From contig JAEVZQ010000278.1 of assembly GCA_023392135.1 (NCBI GenBank), positions 1-24,061 of the forward strand: a stretch of 24,061 nt of DNA, given 5' to 3'. The DNA comes from Pseudomonadota bacterium. GTDB lineage: Bacteria > Pseudomonadota > Alphaproteobacteria > Rhizobiales > Hyphomicrobiaceae. Shown here one piece after another: positions 7,266 to 14,374 of this stretch. Numbering within the stretch: the stretch's first letter is position 1; each line of letters opens with the position of its first letter. A program made the position numbers and the translations under genes. The notes beneath the pieces were generated by a model, which saw nothing but the letters and a program-made list of their open reading frames with translations, was not told the origin of the DNA and ran no database searches.

Positions 7266-7271
7266 ACTATA
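7266..7271 (-). promoter_or_regulatory. Candidate -10 element for the HNH gene
   Basis: Read on the minus strand, TATAGT lies 95-100 bases before ATG 7167 and 18 before GTG 7248. A matching -35 at ideal spacing is not clear (TTCACA is only 15 bases upstream), so this is a tentative site. Confidence 0.3.
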
Positions 7272-7373
7272 GCCGCGTATCGGTTCTGTGAAGTGTGCGG
7301 AAATGCTCAACAGGTCCAAATGCCGAGGCCACCGGAAAACCAGGTTTTGCCGTACTGACGCTCGGGTCAGCAC

Positions 7374-8021
7374 TTACTTCAGCGCGTGTGCAAGAAAACT
7401 GCCGCCGAAGGTGAGGCCCACGGGATCGATGCCGTGGCCGAGACCAGGGCGAATGTGCCATTCAACCGGAATCTGCACTTCAGCCAACGCCTCGCGGGTG
7501 ATGTGGAGTGCGTCTACCGGGATGACATCGTCCAGCTCGCCGTGGATGAGTTGGACCGATGGCCGGGCGTTAAGCTGAGGCTTCAGGTGCTCCGGCCCGG
7601 CGATGACCCCGGAATAGCCGACGATAGCCGCCGGTGGGGCTGAGCGACGCAGACCCACGTGGAGCGCCATCATCGTGCCCTGGCTGAAACCCACGAGCGC
7701 CAGCCTCTCCGATGGGAGCCCGTAGCGTTCGAGTTCTGAATCGAGGAATTGCTCCAGCGCCGGGCCGGCGGCGTTGACCCCGCGCCAAAGCTCGTGGAGG
7801 TCGCGAAACGTGAGCGTGAACCACTGGCGAGCACTTAAGCCTGCCTCCGGCAAAGGATCGGGCGCGTTCGGGGCGACGAAGGCAATTCCCGGCAATGACG
7901 GCTGCCACGCCTCGGCGAGCGCAATCAGGTCCTGCCCGTTCGCGCCGTAGCCATGAAGAAGGACGACGAGACCCTTCGCGGGTCCGCTCGGCTCCAGGCG
8001 GGGTCCGTCGAGATGTCGCAT
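7374..8021 (-). CDS. Alpha/beta hydrolase, phospholipase/carboxylesterase family
   Basis: A 215-aa serine hydrolase of the phospholipase/carboxylesterase (Abhydrolase_2) family. Visible are the oxyanion-hole loop LLHGYGANGQD (residues 21-31), the nucleophile elbow G111-F-S113-Q-G115, the acid D165 in GELDDVIPV, and the general base H196 in GLGHGID. The complete triad and normal length suggest an active cytosolic esterase with short-chain or acyl-thioester substrates; the natural substrate is not evident. No signal peptide. ATG 8021 lies 9 bases after the stop of the alkylation-repair glycosylase gene on the same strand, so the two form an operon. A functional link between them is not obvious. 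Confidence 0.88.
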   Translation of the reverse strand: MRHLDGPRLEPSGPAKGLVVLLHGYGANGQDLIALAEAWQPSLPGIAFVAPNAPDPLPEAGLSARQWFTLTFRDLHELWRGVNAAGPALEQFLDSELERYGLPSERLALVGFSQGTMMALHVGLRRSAPPAAIVGYSGVIAGPEHLKPQLNARPSVQLIHGELDDVIPVDALHITREALAEVQIPVEWHIRPGLGHGIDPVGLTFGGSFLAHALK

Positions 8022-8030
8022 GCGTGTTGC

Positions 8031-8717
8031 TCAGAGCGGCGCGCCGGAGCGCCTTTCCTTGAGGATGGGGTGATAGGCCCACAACAGCCGGGCCGCGACG
8101 CCCCGCCAGGGGCGCCAGCGCTCCGCAAGCTCCAGCAGCTCGGCGGCGCTCGGGCGGCTGTCGAGACCCATGGCCCCCTCGGCCGCGACCTGCAGGGCGA
8201 GATCACCTGCGGCGAATGCATCGCGCCGGCCCAGGCAGAACATGATGAAAATGTCTGCCGTCCAGGGGCCGATGCCGGAAATGCGGGTCAGTTGCTCGTG
8301 GATGGCTTCATCCGGCAGGGCCGTCAGCGTTTCGATCACAAGCTCGCCCTCGGCAGCGGCACGGGCCACATTGCGCAACGTTCGCAGTTTTGGGGTGGAT
8401 AGACCGGCGCCGCGCAAAGCCTCATCGCTTGCCGACAGAAGTGTTTCAGGACCGAGCGGTGCGACCGCGATTTCCAGCCGCGACCAGATCGCCGCCGCGC
8501 TCGCAGTCGAAAGCTGCTGGCCGACGATGATCCGGGCAAGGCCTTCGAAACCTGCCGGCCGCCGCCGCAGCGGGGGATCACCCGTGATATCGTGCACGCG
8601 CCGCAGATGCTGGCACTTGCGCCGTATCGCCCGCATTCCGGCGCGGATATCCTCGGCGCTCTCGATGATGCCGGCGTTTACGTCTTCCCGCCCGCTGGAA
8701 TTTCGCAGCTTCGCCAT
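8031..8717 (-). CDS. DNA-3-methyladenine glycosylase II (AlkA-like, HhH-GPD family)
   Basis: A 228-aa base-excision repair enzyme that removes alkylated purines. The helix-hairpin-helix is ISGIGPWTAD (residues 146-155), followed by the GPD loop with catalytic aspartate D172 in AAGDLALQ. The N-terminal half carries the family block GFEGLARIIVGQQLS (57-70) and the helix-rich AAAIWSRL. It lacks the extra N-terminal domain of E. coli AlkA and has the size of the compact alphaproteobacterial form. Start ATG 8717 is the first available in the frame; a shorter protein from the internal Met 28 is possible. It is the first gene of a minus-strand operon with the esterase at 7374-8021. It is divergent from gluQ across a 216-base gap. 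Confidence 0.9.
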   Translation of the reverse strand: MAKLRNSSGREDVNAGIIESAEDIRAGMRAIRRKCQHLRRVHDITGDPPLRRRPAGFEGLARIIVGQQLSTASAAAIWSRLEIAVAPLGPETLLSASDEALRGAGLSTPKLRTLRNVARAAAEGELVIETLTALPDEAIHEQLTRISGIGPWTADIFIMFCLGRRDAFAAGDLALQVAAEGAMGLDSRPSAAELLELAERWRPWRGVAARLLWAYHPILKERRSGAPL

Positions 8718-8898
8718 TCCCGCCCGCTTATGCGCTACTCATTGCGTGGTGACGCTCGGCAGCTTAGCGCTTTTCGGGTCGAAGGGGATGTGGGATCAGA
8801 AAGCGGGCCGGCGGATTCAGCACGGATCTCCTGCCCAGCCTCCGTTGATTCTGATCGATCCCGCAGCCTGGGCTCGCCATATCCATGCTGGCATCCTT

Positions 8899-8927
8899 TT
8901 ATCCAGTCAGTCGGAAAAGACTATAAT
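8899..8927 (+). promoter_or_regulatory. Predicted promoter of gluQ giving a leaderless mRNA
   Basis: A perfect TATAAT (8922-8927) lies 6 bases before the gluQ ATG, so the expected start (+1) falls on A8934 itself. The -35 position 17 bases further up is TTATCC (8899-8904), a weak match. No Shine-Dalgarno precedes the ATG, consistent with a leaderless transcript. The long open frame further upstream (to 8592) lies over the divergent gene and is not expected to be translated. Confidence 0.5.
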
Positions 8928-8933
8928 CGCCGC

Positions 8934-9812
8934 ATGACGCGACCCGTTTTCCGCTTTGCGCCCAGTCCCAACGGCGAGCTGCACCTTGGCCACGCACTGT
9001 CGGCGTTGACCGGGTTCGAGATGGCGCGGCGCCTCGGCGGGCGTTTTTTGCTGCGGATCGAAGATATCGACGTCAGCCGCACCCGGCCGGAACACGTCGA
9101 GGCCATTTTCGAGGACCTGGCATGGCTCGGCCTCGAATGGGAAGAGCCGGTTCGGCACCAGTCGAACCACTTCGACGACTACCGGAGAGCTGCCGAGGTG
9201 CTCGAGCGAATGGGTCTGCTCTATCCTTGCTTTCTGACCCGTGCGGAGCTCCGAGATTTCGTCTCGGAGCATCCCCATCTCACTGATCCCGATGGCGCGC
9301 CGCGGATCACGCGCGCGGATCATCCCTTGCAGTCTGATGAGCAGGCCCGTCGCCGCGCGGCTGGCCTGCCTTTCGCGATGCGCCTGGACATGAACCGGGC
9401 TCGAGCGGCCCTGCAGGACAGGACGGGGAGCGCTGAGCTGTCGTTTTCCGAGCTTGGGGCGGATGGTCGCACGTTCCGCCGCCTTCGCGCGCAACCGGAG
9501 CGATGGGGCGATGTCATTATCCTCCGCAAGGATATTCCTGCGAGCTACCATCTGGCAGTGGTTGTTGACGATTCGCGCCAGGGCGTGACGCACGTGACCC
9601 GCGGCCTCGACCTATTCCGGGCCACTGACGTGCACCGGCTGCTGCAGGTGTTGCTCGGCTTATCGGAGCCGGCCTACCACCATCATCGGCTCATTGCGGA
9701 CGCGACCGGACGCAAGCTCAGCAAGAGTGCGCGCGATACATCGCTGAAAACCCTCAGAGCGCAGGGCATGACGCCGCAGGATATCCGACGACTGATTGCT
9801 TTTGGCGGGTGA
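8934..9812 (+). CDS. gluQ: Glutamyl-queuosine tRNA(Asp) synthetase
   Basis: GluQ-RS is a truncated glutamyl-tRNA synthetase paralogue lacking the anticodon-binding domain. It glutamylates queuosine in tRNA(Asp). The 292-aa product starts MTRPVFRFAPSPNGELHLGH, containing the class I HIGH motif as H17-L-G-H20. The Rossmann part includes LLRIEDIDVSRTRPEH, typical of Glu-type enzymes, and the KMSKS motif is K261-L-S-K-S265. The protein ends about 27 residues after this, as expected for GluQ-RS. Relatives often carry a zinc site starting CxC after the tyrosine-rich stretch; here it reads YPCFLTR with one cysteine, and no later partner cysteine is seen where the Gly-x-x-Cys-Arg loop usually lies, so the zinc site looks lost. 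ATG 8934 was chosen over upstream frame extension. Confidence 0.9.
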   Translation: MTRPVFRFAPSPNGELHLGHALSALTGFEMARRLGGRFLLRIEDIDVSRTRPEHVEAIFEDLAWLGLEWEEPVRHQSNHFDDYRRAAEVLERMGLLYPCFLTRAELRDFVSEHPHLTDPDGAPRITRADHPLQSDEQARRRAAGLPFAMRLDMNRARAALQDRTGSAELSFSELGADGRTFRRLRAQPERWGDVIILRKDIPASYHLAVVVDDSRQGVTHVTRGLDLFRATDVHRLLQVLLGLSEPAYHHHRLIADATGRKLSKSARDTSLKTLRAQGMTPQDIRRLIAFGG

Positions 9813-9816
9813 ATGT

Positions 9817-9848
9817 GCACGACAGGCGGCAATCAGACGCTGTCGTGC
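9817..9848 (+). terminator. Hairpin after gluQ, possible terminator
   Basis: GCACGACAG (9817-9825) pairs perfectly with CTGTCGTGC (9840-9848), a 9-bp stem, and CG/CG can extend it past a bulged G. It begins 5 bases after the gluQ stop. No T-run follows, so it is a hairpin of terminator position but incomplete form. Confidence 0.5.
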
Positions 9849-9984
9849 CACGCTTCTGAACAGAAATTAAGAGTCCGTTAAGACTTCTCAGAGCCTACTC
9901 CGGCTTCTGGAACTTTATCGATTCCCGCCGCTTTTCCAGCGTGTATTGTTTCACCTTCAGGTCCTCCCGAACCTTCATTGCCGA

Positions 9985-10506
9985 ATGATGTCACTGCTTC
10001 ACGACCTTGCACGCGACTACCAGGCGGCGCTGGTCGGCTTTGGGCAGGTGTTTGCTGCTTCAGCCATCCTCGTCGCAATCTGCTACTGGCTGAAGTTGCG
10101 CCTGATGAGGAAGCTGGGCTGGCAATCGGCCGGTCGGCCGAAGCGGCAGACCAGTGCTCGCCGGGTGCGTTCGAGGGCCACAACACGAACGGTTGCCCCG
10201 CCAAAACCCGTTTCTCCTGATCCGGTAGTGCTTCAGCCGCCAAGCGTGGCGCCAATGCGCATTTCTCCGGAAACGCACTCTGAACGCGCTGCGGCCCTCG
10301 TCCGGCAGGTGGTCGACCGGAGCGAGCGGGCGTGTGACCTGCATCAGCGCTCCCTCGTCCGGCTGGAGTCAGCGGACTACGCGTTTCAGCGACTGCTGCT
10401 CGAGGTGGCAGAGATCATCGCCTTTCCACAGGTGCAGGAGCCCGGAAGCTTGCCGCCGCCGGCCGAACAAATCCTTCCGGAGCAGGTTCGCAGGCTTGCA
10501 GCCTGA
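9985..10506 (+). CDS. Hypothetical single-pass membrane protein
   Basis: A 173-aa product from ATG 9985 (ATG 9988 also possible). Residues about 16-36 (LVGFGQVFAASAILVAICYW) form one hydrophobic helix followed by the basic stretch KLRLMRK, so the C-terminus should be cytoplasmic. Residues about 45-100 are a basic, Arg/Pro/Ser-rich linker. The last part (about 105-173, ERAAALVRQVVDRSERACD onward) looks helical and charged, with strong high-GC codon use that supports real coding. I recognise no family. No Shine-Dalgarno is evident. It stands where rimM would often be found upstream of trmD, but it is not RimM. A pair of palindromic elements follows directly. Confidence 0.6.
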   Translation: MMSLLHDLARDYQAALVGFGQVFAASAILVAICYWLKLRLMRKLGWQSAGRPKRQTSARRVRSRATTRTVAPPKPVSPDPVVLQPPSVAPMRISPETHSERAAALVRQVVDRSERACDLHQRSLVRLESADYAFQRLLLEVAEIIAFPQVQEPGSLPPPAEQILPEQVRRLAA

Positions 10507-10520
10507 AGCCGGGTAATGCG

Positions 10521-10680
10521 CCTAGTGGAGCGAATTTGACATTTGATCCCCGTTTGCGGCACGCGCCGAATCGAATGTCAAATTCAGATACTCCACTAGT
10601 TGCTAGTAGTTGCTTTTGATTCCGACGTTTGCTCTCGAGCTTGCTGCGGCGGATGCAAATGTCGGAATCTGACCACTGGG
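10521..10680. repeat. Tandem pair of related palindromic elements (MITE/REP-like)
   Basis: Unit 1 (10522-10599): CTAGTGGAG pairs with CTCCACTAG (9 bp), then after an asymmetric internal loop AATTTGACATT pairs with AATGTCAAATT (11 bp) and TGAT with ATCG, around a 22-base loop (10548-10569). Unit 2 (10603-10680): GATTCCGACGTTTGC (10618-10632) pairs with GCAAATGTCGGAATC (10655-10669), 15 bp with one G.T, again around a 22-base loop (10633-10654), with looser outer arms CTAGTAG and CCACTGGG. All four arms share a core like A(T)TT(C)GACATTTG and a CTAGTGG-like end. The outermost 8 bases, CCTAGTGG and CCACTGGG, are inverted repeats with one mismatch. It separates the unknown membrane protein gene from trmD. 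No coding function or target duplication was seen. Confidence 0.8.
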
Positions 10681-10782
10681 CCTCGCGCACGGCTTCCGCT
10701 CTGATTTTCGGCTCCATTGACTTGGCCGTCGAGATCGGTGAACAGGCGGCAGCCCGCATTCGCAAGCCCGCGGAGAGCCCGC

Positions 10783-11523
10783 ATGTCAGGATCAGCAGCG
10801 CACGACGCCGTGGCGCCGTGGCGCGCAACCGTTCTCACCCTGTTTCCGGAGATGTTTCCCGGCCCGCTCGGCCATTCTCTGTCCGGGCAGGCGCTCGCCT
10901 CGGGCGTGTGGGCGCTCGCCACTCGCAATATCCGCGATTTCGGCATCGGTCGGCATAGAACCGTCGACGGCAATCCGGCCGGCGGTGGGCCGGGCATGGT
11001 AATGCGTTGCGACGTGGCTGCCGCGGCCATCGATGCAGCCCGCGAGAGCGAGCCCGATGCTCCGCTCATCTATATGACGCCGCGCGGCACGCCGCTCACC
11101 CAGCCTCTTGTGCGCGAGCTCGTTGCGGGGCCGGGCGTGATGGTGCTGGCGGGCCGCTTCGAGGGCATCGACCAGCGCGTGCTCGATGCGCGGGAAGCAC
11201 GCGAGATCTCGATCGGCGATTATGTCCTGTCAGGTGGCGAGCTCGCAGCCATGGTGCTGATCGACGCCTGCGTGCGCTTGCTGCCCGGCGTCATCGGCGC
11301 GCACGAATCGCTTTCGGAAGAGAGCTTCGAGGACAATCTGCTCGAGTATCCCCAGTACACCCGTCCCCGGGAGTGGGAAGGGCGATCCATTCCCGACGTG
11401 CTGCTCTCCGGCGATCACAAGCGCATTTCCGAGTGGCGGCAGACGGAACGGCTCAGGATCACGCGCGAACGCCGGCCCGATCTCATTGCCCGGGGCTCGC
11501 GAGAAGTCCTGACGAAATCCTAA
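10783..11523 (+). CDS. trmD: tRNA (guanine-N1-)-methyltransferase
   Basis: TrmD methylates G37 of tRNAs that read CNN-type codons and prevents +1 frameshifting; it is usually essential. The 246-aa product shows the SPOUT trefoil-knot family blocks: [12 protein letters not shown] at the N-terminus, the S-adenosylmethionine-binding knot [10 protein letters not shown] and [16 protein letters not shown], and the catalytic-region [15 protein letters not shown]. The loop usually written VDD-x-P-x-GGG-x-GMV here reads [13 protein letters not shown], with Gly in place of the second Asp. ATG 10783 is preceded by GGAGAG (10772-10777) at 5-base spacing. The upstream in-frame extension to 10717 has no such site. 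rplS follows after 135 bases. rpsP and rimM, which often precede trmD, are not present in this window. Confidence 0.94.
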   Translation: MSGSAAHDAVAPWRATVLTLFPEMFPGPLGHSLSGQALASGVWALATRNIRDFGIGRHRTVDGNPAGGGPGMVMRCDVAAAAIDAARESEPDAPLIYMTPRGTPLTQPLVRELVAGPGVMVLAGRFEGIDQRVLDAREAREISIGDYVLSGGELAAMVLIDACVRLLPGVIGAHESLSEESFEDNLLEYPQYTRPREWEGRSIPDVLLSGDHKRISEWRQTERLRITRERRPDLIARGSREVLTKS

Positions 11524-11658
11524 CGAAGCGAGAGTCGACAAGCGGGGCTGTTTGCGTTATCTACCCGCGATCCGAATTCCCGAAATGCTGCCGCATGGGG
11601 TCGACGGTCCGTTTGTCGAGCCCGTGGCGCGCATTGATACTCCGGTCGAGGTCCAGCC

Positions 11659-12324
11659 ATGAACATCATCCAAGTGCTCGAGTCCGAGCAGATGAGCGCT
11701 GTCAGCGCCAAGCGCGTCATCCCCGAGTTCGGTCCCGGCGATACGGTCAAGGTGATGGTCAAGGTTATCGAGGGCGATAACGTCCGCACCCAGGCCTACG
11801 AGGGCGTGGTCATCGCGCGCTCCGGCTCCGGGCTCAACGAGAACTTCACGGTCCGCAAGATTTCCTATGGCGAGGGCGTGGAGCGCGTTTTCCCGGTCTA
11901 CTCGCCCTACATTGCCGACATCGAGGTGCTTCGCCGCGGCAAGGTGCGCCGTGCGAAGCTCTATTACCTGCGTGGCCGCCGCGGCAAGGCGGCGCGCATC
12001 GAGGAGCGTACCGACGCCCGCGCCCGTCGCCTCAACGCCGCGTGCAAGGGCTTCAAGCGGCCGAAGGGCCAGCCGGACGACCTCAAGCAGATCAGCGGGA
12101 TTTCGCCGGAGCTCGAGGCGCAGCTCAAGAAGTACAACGTCCTGCGCTTCGACCAGATCGCAGCGTTCTCCGATGAGGACATCGCCAACGTGGATGAGCT
12201 GCTGAAGCTCAATGGCCAGATCGAGCGGGACGACTGGGTCGGCCAGGCGAACCGTTTGATTGCCGAATCGACCGCTGGCGAAGTTCCGGCGGAAGAGGGC
12301 CAGCAGGAGCAGCAAAGCGCCTGA
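11659..12324 (+). CDS. rplS: 50S ribosomal protein L19 with C-terminal helix-hairpin-helix-like extension
   Basis: Residues about 1-115 are a normal L19: [56 protein letters not shown] and [16 protein letters not shown]19 sits at the 30S-50S interface of the ribosome. The usual protein ends near there, but this one runs to 221 aa. After a basic linker (about 116-138), residues 139-202 read [16 protein letters not shown], then [20 protein letters not shown] and [14 protein letters not shown]. This resembles the helix-hairpin-helix-like tail known on alphaproteobacterial L21 and some NuoE proteins. The tail ends in a Glu/Gln-rich stretch. GAGG about 7 bases before ATG 11659 serves as ribosome site. 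A strong terminator follows. Confidence 0.95.
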   Translation: MNIIQVLESEQMSAVSAKRVIPEFGPGDTVKVMVKVIEGDNVRTQAYEGVVIARSGSGLNENFTVRKISYGEGVERVFPVYSPYIADIEVLRRGKVRRAKLYYLRGRRGKAARIEERTDARARRLNAACKGFKRPKGQPDDLKQISGISPELEAQLKKYNVLRFDQIAAFSDEDIANVDELLKLNGQIERDDWVGQANRLIAESTAGEVPAEEGQQEQQSA

Positions 12325-12350
12325 AGCGGCATCGCCAGCCTTCCAATTGA

Positions 12351-12378
12351 AAGCCCGGCTAAATGGCCGGGCTTTTTT
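12351..12378 (+). terminator. Intrinsic terminator of trmD-rplS
   Basis: AAGCCCGGC (12351-12359) and GCCGGGCTT (12366-12374) form a perfect 9-bp GC-rich stem with a 6-base loop, running into TTTTTT (12373-12378). It lies 26 bases after the rplS stop. Confidence 0.93.
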
Positions 12379-12522
12379 GTGCTCGGATGCGACCTCGAAA
12401 GAGGATGCGCGCGTGCTTGCGGGCCGGGTCCCGTGTCTGGAACTGCGGGCCGGTCCTGGCGTTCGCGCAAATACCAAAGCCGTTTCGGACTCATCGGAAT
12501 ACCTATCAGAGCAGGATGAACG

Positions 12523-14373
12523 ATGAGGCGCGAGGCACATCCCGAGGTCCTGTCGCGCCCTGGGCGCAGGGCGCCGGACGACCCACAGATCGCCGACTAC
12601 GCGATCATCGGTGACTGCAGGACAGCCGCTCTGGTCTCGCGCGACGGTTCGATCGATTGGCTCTGCCTCCCGGATTTCTCCGATGGCTCGGTCTTCGCCG
12701 GCCTGCTGGACCGGGAGCACGGTGGCAGCTTCTCCGTCCGGCCTCAGCAGGTCTTCGTGGCCAGGAGGCGCTACATTCCCGACACTGCGGTTCTCGAGAC
12801 GGTATTCGAAACCGAAACCGGCACCGCCAGACTGGTCGACCTCTTTCCCATCCTGGACGGCGTTGCCCCCATGGGACCCATGCGTGAGCTTTTGCGCGTC
12901 ATCGAAGGTATTTCCGGGGAGGTCGAGCTCGGGGTTGGGATCGATGTCCAACCCGATTACGGGCGTCATTCCGCGGACCCCCGACATCGGGAAGGCCTTG
13001 GCTGGTGCTGGAGCTGGCGTAACGAAATTCTCGTACTCCGCAGTGATCTTCCCCTGGAACCCTCACCAAAGGGCCCTGCCGGTGTCTTCGCAATTCGCGC
13101 GGGGGAGAGGCGCTATCTCAGTCTGAGCTACACGAAAAACGATCCGGCTTTTCTGCCGCTGCTGGGGCCGGATGCTGAAGATCGCCTCGCGCGCACCGTG
13201 GACTGGTGGCATGGCTGGGCGCAGCGCTGCACCTATCATGGTCCCTATCGCGAAATGGTCCTCCGCAGCGCGATCACGCTCAAGCTCCTCACCTACTGCA
13301 ACTCGGGCGCGATCATCGCCGCGCCGACCACGTCGCTGCCTGAAAGCATCGGCGGTGACCGGAATTGGGACTACCGCTACTGCTGGCTTCGGGATGCTGG
13401 ACTAACCAACCAGGCTCTGGTGAGCCTCGGTTACGGCGACGAGGCCCGCTGCTTTCTCGGCTGGATGCTTCACGCAACCCGGCTGACCTGGCCTGAGCTT
13501 CAGATCGTTTATGACCTGTTCGGCAGGGCCGAGCTCGAAGAGGCCGAGCTGCCTCACCTGACCGGTTACAAGAATTCCCGACCTGTCCGAATTGGCAACG
13601 GGGCCTACCTCCAGCGGCAGCTCGATGTCTATGGCGAGGTGGCGATGTCAGCGGAGGCGGTTGTGAGTTGTGGCTACCGCCTCGATGCCCTGGAGGCGCG
13701 AATGCTGGCCGGGATCGCAGATGTGGTCTGCAGGCAATGGCAAGAGCCTGACAGCGGGATGTGGGAGATCCGCGGGGAGCGGCGCCACTATACCTTCTCG
13801 AAAGTCATGTGCTGGACGGCACTGGACCGTCTCATCAAGCTGCACGACCGCGGCGCTATTTCCCTGAATTTGCCTACGGAGCACTACCGGCGCGTCGAGC
13901 AGTCGATCAAGGATGCCATCGAGACGCGCGGGTTCAATCAAGAGCTGGGGAGCTATACGAGCGAGCTCGATGGCAGTCAGGTCGACGCGGCGCTGCTGCT
14001 GATGGCGTGCATTGGCTACAAGGACGCTTCGCATCCGCGCATGGTGTCTACCTACGAACTCGTCCACAAGCGGCTCGGGCGCGGCGGGCTGCTCTACAGG
14101 TATGAGCCGGATTACGACGGCTTCGGAAGCGAAGAGGCCGCCTTCGGGATCTGCAGTTTCTGGGCCATAGACAACTTGGCTAAGCGGAGGGACGTGCCAG
14201 CCGCGGAGCGGGCCTTCGAGCATCTGCTGGGGTTCGCCAACGATGTGGGGCTCTTCGCCGAGGAGATCGACGTTTCAACAGGTGCGCCAATCGGCAACTT
14301 CCCACAGGCATTCACGCACGTCGGCCTGGTCAACATCGCAACTGCCATCGAGCAAGCGCGGCAAGAGGTTTGA
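12523..14373 (+). CDS. Glycoside hydrolase family 15 protein (glucoamylase/trehalase type)
   Basis: A 616-aa enzyme with the bacterial GH15 two-part layout. The N-terminal beta-sandwich domain starts IADYAIIGDCRTAALVSRDG and SIDWLCLPDFSDGSVFAGLL. The (alpha/alpha)6 barrel carries the family signature GGDRNWDYRYCWLRD (residues 277-291) and, near the end, YDGFGSEEAAFGICSFW with catalytic glutamate candidates E537/E538. Members hydrolyse glucose from the ends of alpha-glucans or split trehalose; sequence alone does not decide which. No signal peptide is visible, so an intracellular role in storage-sugar turnover is likely. ATG 12523 directly follows the run gatgaacg. The downstream membrane protein gene begins one base after the stop, suggesting coupling. 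The upstream 12379-12522 stretch shows no clear promoter. Confidence 0.9.
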   Translation: MRREAHPEVLSRPGRRAPDDPQIADYAIIGDCRTAALVSRDGSIDWLCLPDFSDGSVFAGLLDREHGGSFSVRPQQVFVARRRYIPDTAVLETVFETETGTARLVDLFPILDGVAPMGPMRELLRVIEGISGEVELGVGIDVQPDYGRHSADPRHREGLGWCWSWRNEILVLRSDLPLEPSPKGPAGVFAIRAGERRYLSLSYTKNDPAFLPLLGPDAEDRLARTVDWWHGWAQRCTYHGPYREMVLRSAITLKLLTYCNSGAIIAAPTTSLPESIGGDRNWDYRYCWLRDAGLTNQALVSLGYGDEARCFLGWMLHATRLTWPELQIVYDLFGRAELEEAELPHLTGYKNSRPVRIGNGAYLQRQLDVYGEVAMSAEAVVSCGYRLDALEARMLAGIADVVCRQWQEPDSGMWEIRGERRHYTFSKVMCWTALDRLIKLHDRGAISLNLPTEHYRRVEQSIKDAIETRGFNQELGSYTSELDGSQVDAALLLMACIGYKDASHPRMVSTYELVHKRLGRGGLLYRYEPDYDGFGSEEAAFGICSFWAIDNLAKRRDVPAAERAFEHLLGFANDVGLFAEEIDVSTGAPIGNFPQAFTHVGLVNIATAIEQARQEV

Positions 14374-14374
14374 A

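Noticed and set aside
7355..7370. CTGAC/GTCAG hairpin after the esterase gene
   Set aside because: Only a 5-bp stem without a T-run; expected by chance at this frequency.
8718..8933. A 41-codon minus-strand frame (from about 8885) between the glycosylase gene and gluQ
   Set aside because: Short, Pro/Arg-rich, no clear start context or family memory strong enough to call it; the region is better described as a divergent promoter area.
10659..10958. A plus-strand frame starting inside the second palindrome (MSESDHW...)
   Set aside because: It overlaps the confident trmD start by 175 bases and begins in repeat DNA; likely chance.
11557..12987. Long minus-strand frame of 476 codons opposite rplS and the GH15 start
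   Set aside because: Shadow of strong plus-strand codon use; its sequence has no recognisable domain and crosses a terminator.
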